Shown here piece by piece: positions 17,667 to 27,190 of a stretch of DNA of 64,000 nt. Below the pieces are notes generated by a model, which ran no database searches, was not told the origin of the DNA, and worked only from the letters and a program-made list of their open reading frames with translations. Origin of the DNA: Microvirga ossetica (GTDB lineage Bacteria; Pseudomonadota; Alphaproteobacteria; Rhizobiales; Beijerinckiaceae); assembly GCF_002741015.1 (NCBI RefSeq), contig NZ_CP016616.1, positions 541,501 to 605,500 on the forward strand, given 5' to 3'. A program made the position numbers and the translations under genes. Numbering within the stretch: position 1 is the first letter of the stretch; each line of letters starts with the position of its first letter.

Positions 17667-19349
17667 CTAGCCACCGCCGGACTTCACACGAGGCGGGTTC
17701 CTCAGATCGAGGAACGGGACCGGATTGTCCGGACGCTGGAGATCGGGCCTGAGATCGTTCGAGGCTCCGCCCGGGTACCGCTTGATGCTCGGATACTCGA
17801 TGATCGACTTGTCGAAATCGATCAGGACCGGGTAGATCAGGGCCAGCACCCAGCCGTTGTCCTGCCCGGCATATTTGCCCGGCGAGGACGTCGCCATCCG
17901 TGACGACATCGCGCCGTTGAACGTCATGTCGTACTTCTCGAACGGGTCCATGGTCAGATTGTAGACCGAGCCGATCGCGCCCAGGTTCTGCTCGGGCCCG
18001 AGCCAGGTGTCCTTGGCCGTCCACAGGTACTTCCATGCGATGTTGAGATCTGGATTGGCCGGATCGCCGGCCACGTCCGCGCGCGCTCCCATGAAGCTCT
18101 CGCCGTCGATGTAGATCCATGACCGGCGCGCCGAATGGGGGGCCTGCCCGAGGATGTAGGCGCTGTTGTCGATGCTGTCGAAGTAGATCGGCTTGCCGTC
18201 GTCGCCGGTCCAGGCTCCGTGCGGCGGAGGCGTGAGCCCGGTCATTGCCGCGAGCGTCGACCAGCAGTCGATGTGTGACATCATCTCGTGGTAGTTCGCG
18301 CCGGCCGGGATGTGGCCTGGCCACCACATCAGGCCCGGCGTGCGCCAGCCGCCCTCGAACGCGCTGCCTTTCTCGCCGCGGAACGGCGTGGTCCCGGCAT
18401 CGGGATAGGCGTCCTGCCAGGCGCCATTGTCGGCGGTCAGCACGACGATCGTGTTCGGCGCCTCCGCCCGGATCGCGTCCATGATGCGGCCGATGTCGTC
18501 ATCGAGTTCCATCACCGAGTCGGAATAGTCGCCCAGCCGCGACCGGCCGGCGAACTTCGCGGAGGCGTTCGTCGGGTTGTGCATCTTCATGAAGTTGACG
18601 TCCATGAAGAACGGCTTGTCGTCGTTGGCATGCGCCTTGATGTAGTCGACCGCATAGTCGGTCTGCCGGACGTCGAACTCGGCGAGGTAGTCATAGCTGA
18701 TGGTCGCGACCTTGGTCGCCGGCTGGCCCGCCACGCCCTCCCATTCGAACATGTTCACCACGTCGAAGTAGCCCCGCGAGAATTCCGCGTTGTAGGAGGG
18801 GAACCACGGGTGGAACCACTTCGACGTATCGCTGTAGGTATAGACGCCGGGATAGTAGGCCGCGAACGCCTTCATCTCGTCGAAGCCGTGCTCGATCGGA
18901 TACGATTCCGGCTTGTCGCCGAGATGCCACTTGCCCGAGAAGTAGGTCGAGTAGCCGTTCCGCTTGAAGAATTCGGCAATCGTCGGCGTCTCCTTGCGCA
19001 GCGCATTCTCGTCGCCGGGGGCGACCACGATCGAGAGCGCCGAGCGGATCGGGATGCGTCCCGTGATGAATGAAGCGCGTCCGGCCGTGCAGCTCGCCTG
19101 GCCGTACCAGTTCGTGAAGACTGCGCCTTCCCGCCCGATACGGTCGATGTTCGGGGTCGGATGGCCGAGAGCCGCGCCGCCTCCGGAATAGGCCCCGAAA
19201 TCGTTCCAGCCGGTGTCGTCGGTCATCAGAATGACGACGTTCGGCCGCTTGCCGGGGGCCTGGTTGGGCGGGGCCTGGGCGGAGGCGGCAAGGGCCGAAC
19301 CCGCGAGCAAGGCCGACGACAGGCAAAGCGTGAGCAACTTTTGTCTCAT
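17667..19349 (-). CDS. arylsulfatase (type I, formylglycine)
   Basis: 560 residues from ATG 19349, which has GGAG 6 bases upstream. A signal peptide occupies residues 1-24. The sulfatase fold begins RPNVVILMTDDTGWNDFG, with metal-binding Asp44-Asp45. The active-site motif CTAGR places the Cys that is converted to formylglycine at residue 87 (CxAxR form). Later motifs include GKWHLGD, VVLTADNGAW and FRGEKGSAFEGGWRTP. It would hydrolyse sulfate esters in the periplasm and release sulfate. No formylglycine-generating enzyme is in the window. The AraC-type gene diverges from it, suggesting former regulation. Confidence 0.92.
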   Translation of the reverse strand: MRQKLLTLCLSSALLAGSALAASAQAPPNQAPGKRPNVVILMTDDTGWNDFGAYSGGGAALGHPTPNIDRIGREGAVFTNWYGQASCTAGRASFITGRIPIRSALSIVVAPGDENALRKETPTIAEFFKRNGYSTYFSGKWHLGDKPESYPIEHGFDEMKAFAAYYPGVYTYSDTSKWFHPWFPSYNAEFSRGYFDVVNMFEWEGVAGQPATKVATISYDYLAEFDVRQTDYAVDYIKAHANDDKPFFMDVNFMKMHNPTNASAKFAGRSRLGDYSDSVMELDDDIGRIMDAIRAEAPNTIVVLTADNGAWQDAYPDAGTTPFRGEKGSAFEGGWRTPGLMWWPGHIPAGANYHEMMSHIDCWSTLAAMTGLTPPPHGAWTGDDGKPIYFDSIDNSAYILGQAPHSARRSWIYIDGESFMGARADVAGDPANPDLNIAWKYLWTAKDTWLGPEQNLGAIGSVYNLTMDPFEKYDMTFNGAMSSRMATSSPGKYAGQDNGWVLALIYPVLIDFDKSIIEYPSIKRYPGGASNDLRPDLQRPDNPVPFLDLRNPPRVKSGGG

Positions 19350-19606
19350 GGGGATCTCCATGGCAGCCATGCCCATGACCGCACCGGGAGCGGAGCCGAA
19401 CCCGGCGGGCGACGGATGGCGCAGGTTTGACGACCAACGCGGCACGCAAGAAATCTTCGCGGCAATACGACGGTCATCCTAGGCGTGTGGAGGAAGGCCT
19501 GCTTGACCGGGCCGGACACCGACTTGACACTTCCAGACAGCCCTCCCGGATGCCGCCTCCGCCGGATCGCATCCACCGACGCCGCGAGCGGGGTGCCGAT
19601 CCCATC

Positions 19607-20146
19607 ATGCCCGCGCTCGAAGTGCGGCCGTCGGAGCCGGATGTCCGGATCTGTCAACGGAACGTCCTGATCGATCAAGCGCACGGGCGCGGCGCGGCTA
19701 CGATGGGGGCTCGCCGGCCTCGGCCGACGGCGATGACCTCAAGACGCGATGTGGACGCCGTGTCACGGACAGGCAACGCTTCGAGCCGCTTCAGCGAGGA
19801 CCTGCGCCGGGTGCTCGAGACCGAACTGCTGAAGGGGCCCTGCACCTCAATTGAGATCGCGCGCCAGTTCTCGATGCACCACCGCACCTTGAGCCGGCAT
19901 CTGGCCCGCGAGGGAGTCACGTTCCAGCAGATCGCCGACGAGGTCCGGTTCGCGATCGCCCGTGACCTGCTGGCCAACACCGACATCGCCCTGGACCAGA
20001 TCTCGGTCATGCTGAGGTACTCGGAACCGAGCGCCTTCACGCGGGCCTTCCGGCGCTGGTCGGGGCAGCCTCCCTCGGCCTGGCGGGTGAGCCATGCCCG
20101 GAGCCGGAAGCTCCCCAGGAAGCGAACGGTCCCTCGCTCGCGCTGA
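19607..20146 (+). CDS. AraC-family HTH protein lacking its sensor domain
   Basis: The last 110 residues are a clear AraC/XylS double HTH of the OruR type: GPCTSIEIARQFSMHHRTLS, EVRFAIARDLLANTDIALDQ, SAFTRAFRRWSGQPPSAW. Upstream of about residue 60 the translation is Arg/Pro-rich and does not resemble the usual ligand-binding domain, so the gene is probably 5'-truncated. Starts at 19607, 19703 and 19733 are all possible. It faces away from the arylsulfatase gene, its likely former target. It could still be a DNA-binding protein without signal input, or a pseudogene. Confidence 0.6.
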   Translation: MPALEVRPSEPDVRICQRNVLIDQAHGRGAATMGARRPRPTAMTSRRDVDAVSRTGNASSRFSEDLRRVLETELLKGPCTSIEIARQFSMHHRTLSRHLAREGVTFQQIADEVRFAIARDLLANTDIALDQISVMLRYSEPSAFTRAFRRWSGQPPSAWRVSHARSRKLPRKRTVPRSR

Positions 20147-20159
20147 CGGCGACTGCCCG

Positions 20160-20501
20160 CGTTCCGATCATCATATCGGCAAATCAGCATTCACGGACAA
20201 ACCCGGATCCGTCGACTGGCTCGATCCCGTGATCGGCGCCCGGATGCGCTATACTGTGGCGCCGGGCCATGAACTCCTCCTGCGCGGCGACATCGGCGGC
20301 TTCGGCGTCGGCAGCGATTTCTCCTGGCAGGCCATCGGCGCCTACGGCTTCGAGTTCGGCACCTACAATGGAATCAAATTCTCGGGCGTGATCGGCTATC
20401 GGGCGCTCTATGTCGACTATGTCCAGGGCGAGGGCCGGCAGCGCTACGAGTTCGACATGCTCCAGCATGGACCGATCCTCGGCGTCAGCGCCCGGTTCTG
20501 A
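20160..20501 (+). pseudogene. C-terminal fragment of an outer-membrane beta-barrel protein
   Basis: From about 20190 the frame reads DWLDPVIGARMRYTVAPGHE, LLLRGDIGGFGVGSDFSWQA, YGFEFGTYNGIKFSGVIGYR and ends in ILGVSARF. These are alternating beta-strands with a terminal Phe typical of outer-membrane proteins. The region before it is not protein-like and no signal peptide exists, so only the last ~105 residues survive. It follows the AraC gene directly. Together with the sulfatase it suggests a partly decayed sulfate-ester utilisation locus. Confidence 0.6.
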
Positions 20502-20635
20502 TCGCGGGCGATGCACTGTCGGCAAAAGACCGGCAAGTCGACACGGGTCAAGCCCCTGTCTACTTCTGTCAAGCGGCTCCCTGCTGCTGGTGGCAAACTG
20601 GCTGTGCAACGGCTTCCAGGACAGGAGGGACGGCA

Positions 20636-20887
20636 ATGCAACGCTTCATATTGCTCGCCGCACTCGGGATACTTGCGACCGCCACGCCGGGCTGGGCTCA
20701 GGATCCCAGGCCTCCCGTCCGCGATGGTGAGATCGTCATCCCGACGGAGCAAACCCTCGAGCGGGATGCGGTGACGCAACCGCGGAACGACTTTTCGACG
20801 AACGATGCGACCGCGATCCGACAGATGGAACGGCAGAATCGTCGGATCGACCGTGAGGTCGATAAGGGGATCTGCTCGGATTGCTAG
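20636..20887 (+). CDS. small secreted hypothetical protein (83 aa)
   Basis: ATG 20636 is preceded by CAGGAGGG at 9-14 bases. A signal peptide (MQRFILLAALGILATATPGWAQ) leads into a charged mature part with ERDAVTQPRNDFSTNDAT, an Arg-rich helix and a C-terminal CSDC motif. Presumably periplasmic, perhaps with a Cys pair. The family is not recognised. The stop overlaps the end of the converging 33-aa membrane peptide gene. Confidence 0.65.
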   Translation: MQRFILLAALGILATATPGWAQDPRPPVRDGEIVIPTEQTLERDAVTQPRNDFSTNDATAIRQMERQNRRIDREVDKGICSDC

Positions 20888-20985
20888 CGCATCGTGCGGA
20901 CCCAGAGGGCCGCGCCGAACGATACGCCAGCCAAGAGAAGGAGCATCGTCACGAGGGCGATCCCTGATCCTACGATCCGGTCCAT
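20884..20985 (-). CDS. 33-aa single-pass membrane peptide
   Basis: Translation: MDRIVGSGIALVTMLLLLAG, then VSFGAALWVRTMR. One hydrophobic helix (about residues 6-28) is flanked by basic residues, as expected for a real membrane peptide. The stop codon overlaps that of the converging secreted protein gene. An AGGAA lies 12-16 bases upstream of the ATG, a little far for a ribosome site. Candidate small protein of unknown function. Confidence 0.4.
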   Translation of the reverse strand: MDRIVGSGIALVTMLLLLAGVSFGAALWVRTMR

Positions 20986-21131
20986 GATCAAGCCCGTTCC
21001 TGCGATCGAGGACGTCGCTGGCCGGACTGAGTCGGCCCATGCAGATGCCGCGGCTCAGAGTGCTGCGATGCAGGCGCCTCAGGCCCGCTTGGCCATGGCG
21101 TCGGCACGAGGTCGAAATCGAGGCCACTGCA

Positions 21132-21641
21132 TTACGGCACCGTCAACTGCTGCTTGATCGCCCGCTCGATCCAGGCGTCCCGTGACATCCCGGCGCCGGC
21201 CGCCGCTTGGTCCACCTGGCCAAGCAGCGTTGGCATCAAGGGCACGTCGACGAGAACATCCAACTCGCCCTGGTCTGACGATCCGTAGGCCAATCCCGTC
21301 ACCTGCCGCGCGAACCGCCGAACATGGTCGGCCTTCTGCTTGTCCGAGAGGCTGCCGTCGTTTGCGACAAGCGGGCAATAGGCGCCAACCAGGTGGTCGA
21401 CGATGAGAGCGGGCTTCATCCCGCTCTTGCGGAGATCAGCCACGAGCTCGCCAACACGGTTGCCTCCAGCGAGATTATTTGCTCCCGAGTAAAGATCACT
21501 CAGGGGAGGAGCATTCCTTGGCGCATCCGACGTCATGGTGTCCGGGCAGATGAAAGCTGCGGCGTCGGCCGGTCGAACGATCGAGCCTATGAGCCCGGCT
21601 CCGCAGACCAGGACCAGAACCAAGATAGGTCTGACGGCCAT
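21132..21641 (-). CDS. secreted hypothetical protein with RHH-like C-terminus
   Basis: 169 residues from the ATG at 21641, chosen because AAGGAGG lies 5-11 bases before it. A signal peptide (MAVRPILVLVLVCGAGLIGS...ADA) is followed by CPDTMTSDAPRNAPPLSDLY and a helical domain with one further Cys (GAYCPLVAND). The C-terminus, MSRDAWIERAIKQQLTVP, resembles a ribbon-helix-helix-type helix, although the signal peptide argues for a periplasmic location. Function unknown. Confidence 0.7.
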   Translation of the reverse strand: MAVRPILVLVLVCGAGLIGSIVRPADAAAFICPDTMTSDAPRNAPPLSDLYSGANNLAGGNRVGELVADLRKSGMKPALIVDHLVGAYCPLVANDGSLSDKQKADHVRRFARQVTGLAYGSSDQGELDVLVDVPLMPTLLGQVDQAAAGAGMSRDAWIERAIKQQLTVP

Positions 21642-21805
21642 CACACCCTCCTTCAATACATCATCGCTATACACCTAAATAAGTGACCAATAAGCGACCG
21701 GATCAAGGAAACGCACTATATGACTTGGGCTTGCTGATCGTCTGTGGCGCGACAGCCCTGTTCCTCGCAGCAGGTGAGACTTCAGCGCATCGGAGCGCGG
21801 GGTAC

Positions 21806-22189
21806 CTACCAGAAGCCAGGACCCCACGGTCCGAAGTCGAAGGCGTCCTGGTTCATCATCGCGGTCATCTGCTGCTCATCGGCCAGTTGCTTGGCAAAGA
21901 CGGCGGCACGATAATTCGACCATGCCGTCTGGTTGCCGAAATAGACGCACTGACAGCCGGCAGGATCGGCGTAGACATAGACCACGGTCCCGCCCGAGGT
22001 CTGACGGACGAACTTGTTCGGCGGGAGCTTCTTCATGGCGGCCATCCGCGCGGGCGAGTTGGCCGGCTGAAGCGTGAACCCGGCTGCCGCCAGCAGGTTC
22101 TCCTTGCTCTGGACCGCCTGTTGCGGGGTCTGGCACGCGGCCAGGGCAAGGCTGATCACGCCAAGCGTCAGTATCGATGGGAATTGCAT
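21806..22189 (-). CDS. small lipoprotein
   Basis: 127 residues from the ATG at 22189, with GGAGAG upstream. The N-terminus MQFPSILTLGVISLALAAC is a lipoprotein signal with lipobox Cys19. The mature part contains FVRQTSGGTVVYVYADPAGC and QCVYFGNQTAWSNYRAAVFA, and ends in a Trp/Phe-rich tail (FDFGPWGPGFW). The two Cys in GCQC may form a disulfide. This resembles short Rhizobiales envelope lipoproteins without known function. Stands alone upstream of the IS630 element. Confidence 0.75.
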   Translation of the reverse strand: MQFPSILTLGVISLALAACQTPQQAVQSKENLLAAAGFTLQPANSPARMAAMKKLPPNKFVRQTSGGTVVYVYADPAGCQCVYFGNQTAWSNYRAAVFAKQLADEQQMTAMMNQDAFDFGPWGPGFW

Positions 22190-22497
22190 TGCTTCTCTCC
22201 TGGTGGCCCGTGATCGCGACAGGAATGACTCCGACGCCAGCAGCTTCGCACGAAAGCGGGCGCCCAGCTTGACAGAACAGGACAATGACTTGACCGACCG
22301 GGACAGGAGGACTTGTCCGACCATGACGCGGATACCGACGCGAGGATTCCTTCGACGTGACGACCGGGTCGACGGCGCGCCCGAAACCGGCGGGCCGGGG
22401 GGACCGCGGCCGAAGACACACTGGCTGTTCGTGCGGACATGCGACCGAGAAGCGACAGAGCTTGGATGTCCGAGTTGGCTGATGCCGGGTTAAAACG

Positions 22498-23567
22498 CTA
22501 AGCAGCGATTCGGTGGTTGGCCAACGGATGGCGACTTCGCTCGCAATTGAGCATCGCGACCGCCTCGTGGATGGCATCATCGAGGTTCTCTGGACCCGCG
22601 AAAGTCTGGTGAGCAAGATGATGCTGCTTCAGATCGCGCCAGAGCTCTTCGATGGCGTTGAGTTCGGGAGCGTACTTTGGCAGCCATTCGACCGTGAGCC
22701 AGGGCGCCCGCTCGGCGAGGGCGGCGCGCGTCGCCTTGCTGGTGTGGATCGGGCCATTATCGAGGACGAGCACGATCGGCTTCGTCGCACGAGCGGACGT
22801 TGGGCCATACTGCGTGTCGATCTGGTCCAGCAGCGCGATGAAATCGGCACTGCGCTTGCTCCGGCTGGTGCGCACGATCAGGTCCCGCGGGGCCCAGTCG
22901 AGCAGACCGAGCATCGCCACCTTGGCGGCTTGGCCGGGCGCTGGAATGCGCAGATCCGCGCCCTTCTTGGCCCAAGCATGGGCGAGATAGGGGTGGGTGA
23001 GCGCTTCGGATTCATCCCCGAACAAGAGCACGATATCGCCCGCCTCGGCCTGCGCCTTCAGGAGCTTGCGGCGCAGGCCGGCGCGGTCCACGGCGTCTGC
23101 ATCCTGGCGGCCCTTCAGGGTATGGCGCGGCCGGCGCCAGCGGAAATCCCCTTTTGGCGCAACACGACCGAGAGCCGTGAGCGCGAGATGCGCACGCCGG
23201 AGCGCTTCTCGATCTCGTCGGCCAGCCGCGGCAAGGTCCAGTTGGGGCGATTTGCGACCGATCCCGCCAGAACCGCCTCGGCCACCGCGAGCGCCCGCTC
23301 GGCCTTGACCGGTGCCGGTCCCGGGGCAACGGATCGCCGCAGCGCGTCGACCCCACCCGTCATGAAAGCGCTGCGCCAGAGCCGCACGGTATCCTCGCGC
23401 ACGCCGAAGGCCTCGGCGATCCGCGGGCTCGTCCAGCCCGCCAGGGTCAGCAGGAGCGCCCGCGCCCGATCCGCCTCGCCCCGATCGCGCGAGTGGCTGA
23501 GAGCCATGAGCTCACGCCGCTGCGCGGCGCTTGCGACAACAGGGGATTTGCCCGCCATGATCCGCAT
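22498..23567 (-). CDS. IS630-family transposase, two frames joined by a probable -1 frameshift
   Basis: The first frame (23567-23115, 150 aa) is the HTH part: DRARALLLTLAGWTSPRIAE, VREDTVRLWRSAFM, RPNWTLPRLADEIEKRSGVR. The second frame (to 22498) holds the DDE catalytic domain: IVLLFGDESEA, LVLDNGPIHTSK, and PELNAIEELWRDLKQHH. The frames overlap at 23148-23155, where A-AAG-GGG could let the ribosome slip back one base. Programmed frameshifting is known in this family. The stop codon TAG uses the target TA plus one flanking base, so termination depends on the insertion site. Requires both parts for transposition. Confidence 0.82.
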
Positions 23568-23633
23568 CCCGAACCAAACTATGAGATGGAATCACAGACA
23601 GCATCCGTTGGCCACCCCGCTGAAACCTGCTTA
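22499..23633 (-). mobile_element. complete IS630-family insertion sequence
   Basis: About 1.13 kb between TA dinucleotides. The ends form an imperfect inverted repeat of about 30 bp: TAAGCAG, a mismatched middle, then TGGCCAACGGATG on the left (22499-22530), matched by the reverse complement on the right (23602-23633). The flanking TA (22499-22500 and 23632-23633) fits the TA target duplication of the IS630/Tc1 group. It carries one transposase gene in two overlapping frames and appears intact. Confidence 0.85.
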
Positions 23634-23759
23634 GTTGCGGCCTGATGGGCCGGAGCAGATGCTCGTTACCAGTGACGGTTCGCCCGGGATGACCTCTGGT
23701 TCCAATTTCGCAGTTCGACAGCGGCAGCAAACAGCACCGCGCCGAAAGATTTTACCTAC

Positions 23760-26700
23760 CTAACTGCCCTGGATCATATTCCGGATCCTAGTCGCCAGCG
23801 CTTCAATCGCGAAGGGCTTGGTGATCATCTCCATGCCGGGGTCGAGGAAGCCATTCGGCAGAGTTGCATTCTCGGCGTAGCCTGTGATGAACAGTACCTT
23901 CAGGTCCGGACGCGTGACCCGCGCCTGATCTGCAAGCTGGCGCCCGTTGACTCCGGGCAACCCGACATCTGTGACAAGCAGGTCAATGCGCTTGCGCGAT
24001 TGCAGGACCTTGAGGCCCGCAGTTCCATCGGCAGCCTCCAGCGCGCGGTAACCCAATTCCCGAAGAACTTCGACAATCAGGTCCCGAATGACCGGTTCGT
24101 CCTCAACGACCAGCACCGTCTCGCCCGCTTCCGCACGCGGCGCCTCAAGCGCCAGATCGGCAGGCTGGTCCTCCAAGGGGGCGCCGCGATGCCGCGGCAG
24201 GTAAATCTTGATCGTCGTGCCCTGCCCCACCTTGGAGTAGATCCTGAGATGGCCCTCGCTTTGTTTGGCGAAGCCGTAGACCATCGACAGGCCAAGACCG
24301 GTGCCCTGCCCCAGGGGCTTGGTGGTGAAGAACGGCTCGAACGCGCGCTCGATCACGTCGGGTGGCATGCCCATTCCGGTGTCGGTGATGCAGATCGCCA
24401 CGTACTGCCCCGGAACGACATCGCGCTGGCTGGCCGCATAGGCATTGTCGAGATGGGCATTTGCCGTCTCGATGACGAGCTTGCCGCCGTCCGGCATGGC
24501 GTCGCGGGCATTGATCGCGAGGTTGAGGATTGCACTCTCGAGTTGGTTGGGGTCGCACAGGGTTGTCCAGAGCCCGTCTGCCGTGACGATCTCCAAGGCG
24601 TGCAACGGGCCGATGGTCCGGCGCAGCAGGTCCTCCATGGAGGCGACGAGCTGGTTGGCGTTCACCGGCTTCGGATCGAGCGGTTGGCGGCGCGAGAAGG
24701 CGAGCAGTCGGTGGGTTAGGGCGGCAGCGCGTTGGGCTGAGTTCATGGCGGCCTTGGCATAGCGCTCGATGTTCTCCATCCGGCCCTGAGCGATGCGGGT
24801 CTGCATGAGATCGAGCGAGCCGACGATGCCGGCGAGCAGGTTGTTGAAGTCGTGCGCGATGCCACCGGTGAGTTGGCCCACCGCCTCCATCTTCTGCGCC
24901 TGGCGCAGCGCCTCCTGCGCGCGCTCCAGCTCGACGGCTGCTTCCTTCTCCGCCGTGATATCGCGGCCGATCGCGATGAAATTCACCCCATCCGGTTCAG
25001 GGGCGACCGTCCACTCGATCGGTTTCCACTCGCCGCTTGCGGTCAGAATCCGGTTCTCGAAACGGGTTGGCTTTCCAGTCTCCCCAATACGGGCAAGCCC
25101 GGCCACCGTTGCTCCGACATCGTCCGGATGCATGAAGTCGGCGTAAGGCTTTGTTAACAACTCGGATTCGGTAAACCCAAGGACGCGGGTCCAGGCCGGG
25201 CTGACGGCGGACATCCGCCCGTCGTAACCGGCGCGCGCGAGCATGTCCTCGGAGAGTGTCCAGAGCTGATCGCGCTCGGCGGTCCGCTTCGCCAGCTCAG
25301 CGACTTGCGCCATTTCCTCGGTGATGTCCCGCCCCGTGCAGTAGACCATGCCCTCTTCCGGAACGCCGACCCAGGAGATCCAGCGGTAGGATCCGTCCTT
25401 GCACCGGTAGCGGTTCGGGAACCGGATCGCCGGTTGGTTCTGCTGGGTCAATTCGAACCCACCCCGCGTGCGCTCGACATCGTCCGGATGGAGCATTTCG
25501 AAGATCGACATGCTGGCGACCTCATCCTCCGACCAGCCGAGTATGGTCTGCCATGCGGGGTTGGAGGTTTCGAAGTAGCCCTGTGAGTTGAGCGCACCCA
25601 TCAGATCCGGGCTGACCTGCCATGTCAGGCCCCGCGCCTGCGTACGCTCGATCACCTGACGCTCCAGGTCGGCGTTCAGTTCGCGCAGACGTGCCTCACT
25701 CTCGCGCAGTGCCGCTTCAGTAGCCCTCTGATCGGTCACGTCCTCGACAAGTGAGTAGAAGCCCTCGACTTGTCCGCTCTCGTCAGTTCTAGGCACGTAC
25801 TCGACGCGGATATGGCGTGCCTGTCCTTCCTTGTAGGGCATGAACTGCTCGAACGTTACACGCTGGCCCGCCAGTGCCGCGTCGATCCAGTGCTTGACGT
25901 TCGAGTAGGCCTCTTCGCCAACGACGTCCCGCACACGCTTTCCGATCAGTTCCGAGCGCGGCCGCGGAAACCACTCTTCATAGATCTTATTCACGAACCG
26001 GTAGCGCACCTCCGCGTCCATGTAGGAGACGAGCACCGGAAGCGCATCGGTGAGCAGCAGCAATTCCTGCTCGCTCAACCGCAAAGCCTCCTGCGCGAGG
26101 TGTGCCTCCGTGACATCATGGCCTTCGCAGAAGATACCGGTGACCTGACCGGTGTCGTCGATTACGGGTTCGTAGATGAAGTCGAGAAATCGCTCCTCAA
26201 TCGTGGCGTCTGGCGTCGCTTGGAGGCGGATCGGGATGTGGTGAGCAATGAAGCGCTGGCCGGTCTTGTAGACCTGATCGAGCAGCTCGAAGAAGCCTTG
26301 ACCCTCAAGTTCCGGGAATGCCGCACGAGCGGTCTTGCCCACGAAGTCGCGCCGGCCGAACAGCCCGGCATAGGCATCGTTGACGAACTCGAAGACATGC
26401 TCGGGACCGCTCAGAATCGTGATGAAACCCGGTGCCCGTTCGAACAGGCGCCGCTGCCGCTCGGTCTCAGTCGCGACCCGGCGCTCGGCCAGAACCTGGC
26501 CCGTGATCTCCGTGCAGGGACAGAAGAAGCCGGCGACGGCTCCGGTCCCGTCACGCACAGGGGTATAGGAGAAGGAGAAGTGCGCCTCCTCCGGATACCC
26601 CCGCCGCTCCATGACGAGGGTGATATGATCCATGTGAACGGGTTCGCCTGCATAGGCCCGCTCGACGATAGGCAGGAGGTCGTTGCGGATCTCGGACCAC

Positions 26701-26978
26701 ACGTCGAGGAACGGTCGGCCGAGCGCGGCCGGGTGCTTGCGGGCGAGGATCTCGGCGTAGGCGTCGTTGTAGAGCAGCGTCCGTTCCGGTCCCCAGGCGA
26801 TAAACATCGGCTGATTCGATCCCAGCATGACTCCCACGAGAGTCCTGAGGCCCTCTTGCCAGAGTTCCGGCGGTCCGAGCGGCGTGGCAGACCAATTGCG
26901 CGCGCGCATAAGGGTTCCCATTTCCCCGCCGCCCGAAAGGAAGTCCAGCCTGTTGCTTGGTTTAGGCCCGCCGTGCAT
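23760..26978 (-). CDS. multi-PAS hybrid sensor histidine kinase
   Basis: 1072 residues, no membrane segment. About five PAS domains occupy residues 40-700; typical pieces are [62 protein letters not shown] and [12 protein letters not shown] short coiled stretch leads to HisKA ([11 protein letters not shown], phospho-His). The HATPase_c domain has [23 protein letters not shown] and [14 protein letters not shown]-terminal receiver follows with VLVVEDE and the Asp in LVTDVGLPG. Cytosolic multi-PAS kinases of this form usually integrate redox, light or metabolite cues. No response regulator is adjacent, so the partner is unknown. Confidence 0.92.
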   Translation of the reverse strand: MHGGPKPSNRLDFLSGGGEMGTLMRARNWSATPLGPPELWQEGLRTLVGVMLGSNQPMFIAWGPERTLLYNDAYAEILARKHPAALGRPFLDVWSEIRNDLLPIVERAYAGEPVHMDHITLVMERRGYPEEAHFSFSYTPVRDGTGAVAGFFCPCTEITGQVLAERRVATETERQRRLFERAPGFITILSGPEHVFEFVNDAYAGLFGRRDFVGKTARAAFPELEGQGFFELLDQVYKTGQRFIAHHIPIRLQATPDATIEERFLDFIYEPVIDDTGQVTGIFCEGHDVTEAHLAQEALRLSEQELLLLTDALPVLVSYMDAEVRYRFVNKIYEEWFPRPRSELIGKRVRDVVGEEAYSNVKHWIDAALAGQRVTFEQFMPYKEGQARHIRVEYVPRTDESGQVEGFYSLVEDVTDQRATEAALRESEARLRELNADLERQVIERTQARGLTWQVSPDLMGALNSQGYFETSNPAWQTILGWSEDEVASMSIFEMLHPDDVERTRGGFELTQQNQPAIRFPNRYRCKDGSYRWISWVGVPEEGMVYCTGRDITEEMAQVAELAKRTAERDQLWTLSEDMLARAGYDGRMSAVSPAWTRVLGFTESELLTKPYADFMHPDDVGATVAGLARIGETGKPTRFENRILTASGEWKPIEWTVAPEPDGVNFIAIGRDITAEKEAAVELERAQEALRQAQKMEAVGQLTGGIAHDFNNLLAGIVGSLDLMQTRIAQGRMENIERYAKAAMNSAQRAAALTHRLLAFSRRQPLDPKPVNANQLVASMEDLLRRTIGPLHALEIVTADGLWTTLCDPNQLESAILNLAINARDAMPDGGKLVIETANAHLDNAYAASQRDVVPGQYVAICITDTGMGMPPDVIERAFEPFFTTKPLGQGTGLGLSMVYGFAKQSEGHLRIYSKVGQGTTIKIYLPRHRGAPLEDQPADLALEAPRAEAGETVLVVEDEPVIRDLIVEVLRELGYRALEAADGTAGLKVLQSRKRIDLLVTDVGLPGVNGRQLADQARVTRPDLKVLFITGYAENATLPNGFLDPGMEMITKPFAIEALATRIRNMIQGS

Positions 26979-27182
26979 CGCGTCCGCTCACGTGAAGTGT
27001 CCTCTTCTGTGCCCGTTCCACTATCTTATGTCTTGTAGGGCACAAGTGTCAGCTCCAGGCACCGGCGCCCTCCGGGGCTGTCGCTGGCGATGACGAGGGA
27101 CATCCTCGAAGGGAGCCGATCGAACGGCAGTGGTAGGACTGTCCATGATGTGTTGGTGACGTGTTGATCGGGTGAAGGCTTG

Positions 27183-27190
27183 CTAACTAG
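27183..27190. repeat. 8-bp target duplication, left copy
   Basis: CTAACTAG immediately before the left end of the ISNCY-like element; the identical octamer follows the right end at 28848-28855. Confidence 0.8.

Noticed and set aside
22513..23634. 373-codon plus-strand frame across the IS630-family element
   Set aside because: Opposite strand of the transposase; the DDE and HTH motifs are on the minus strand.
25770..27038. 422-codon plus-strand frame opposite the multi-PAS kinase
   Set aside because: It is the antisense of a gene with clear PAS, kinase and receiver motifs; the translation lacks any domain and its composition reflects GC-rich antisense reading.
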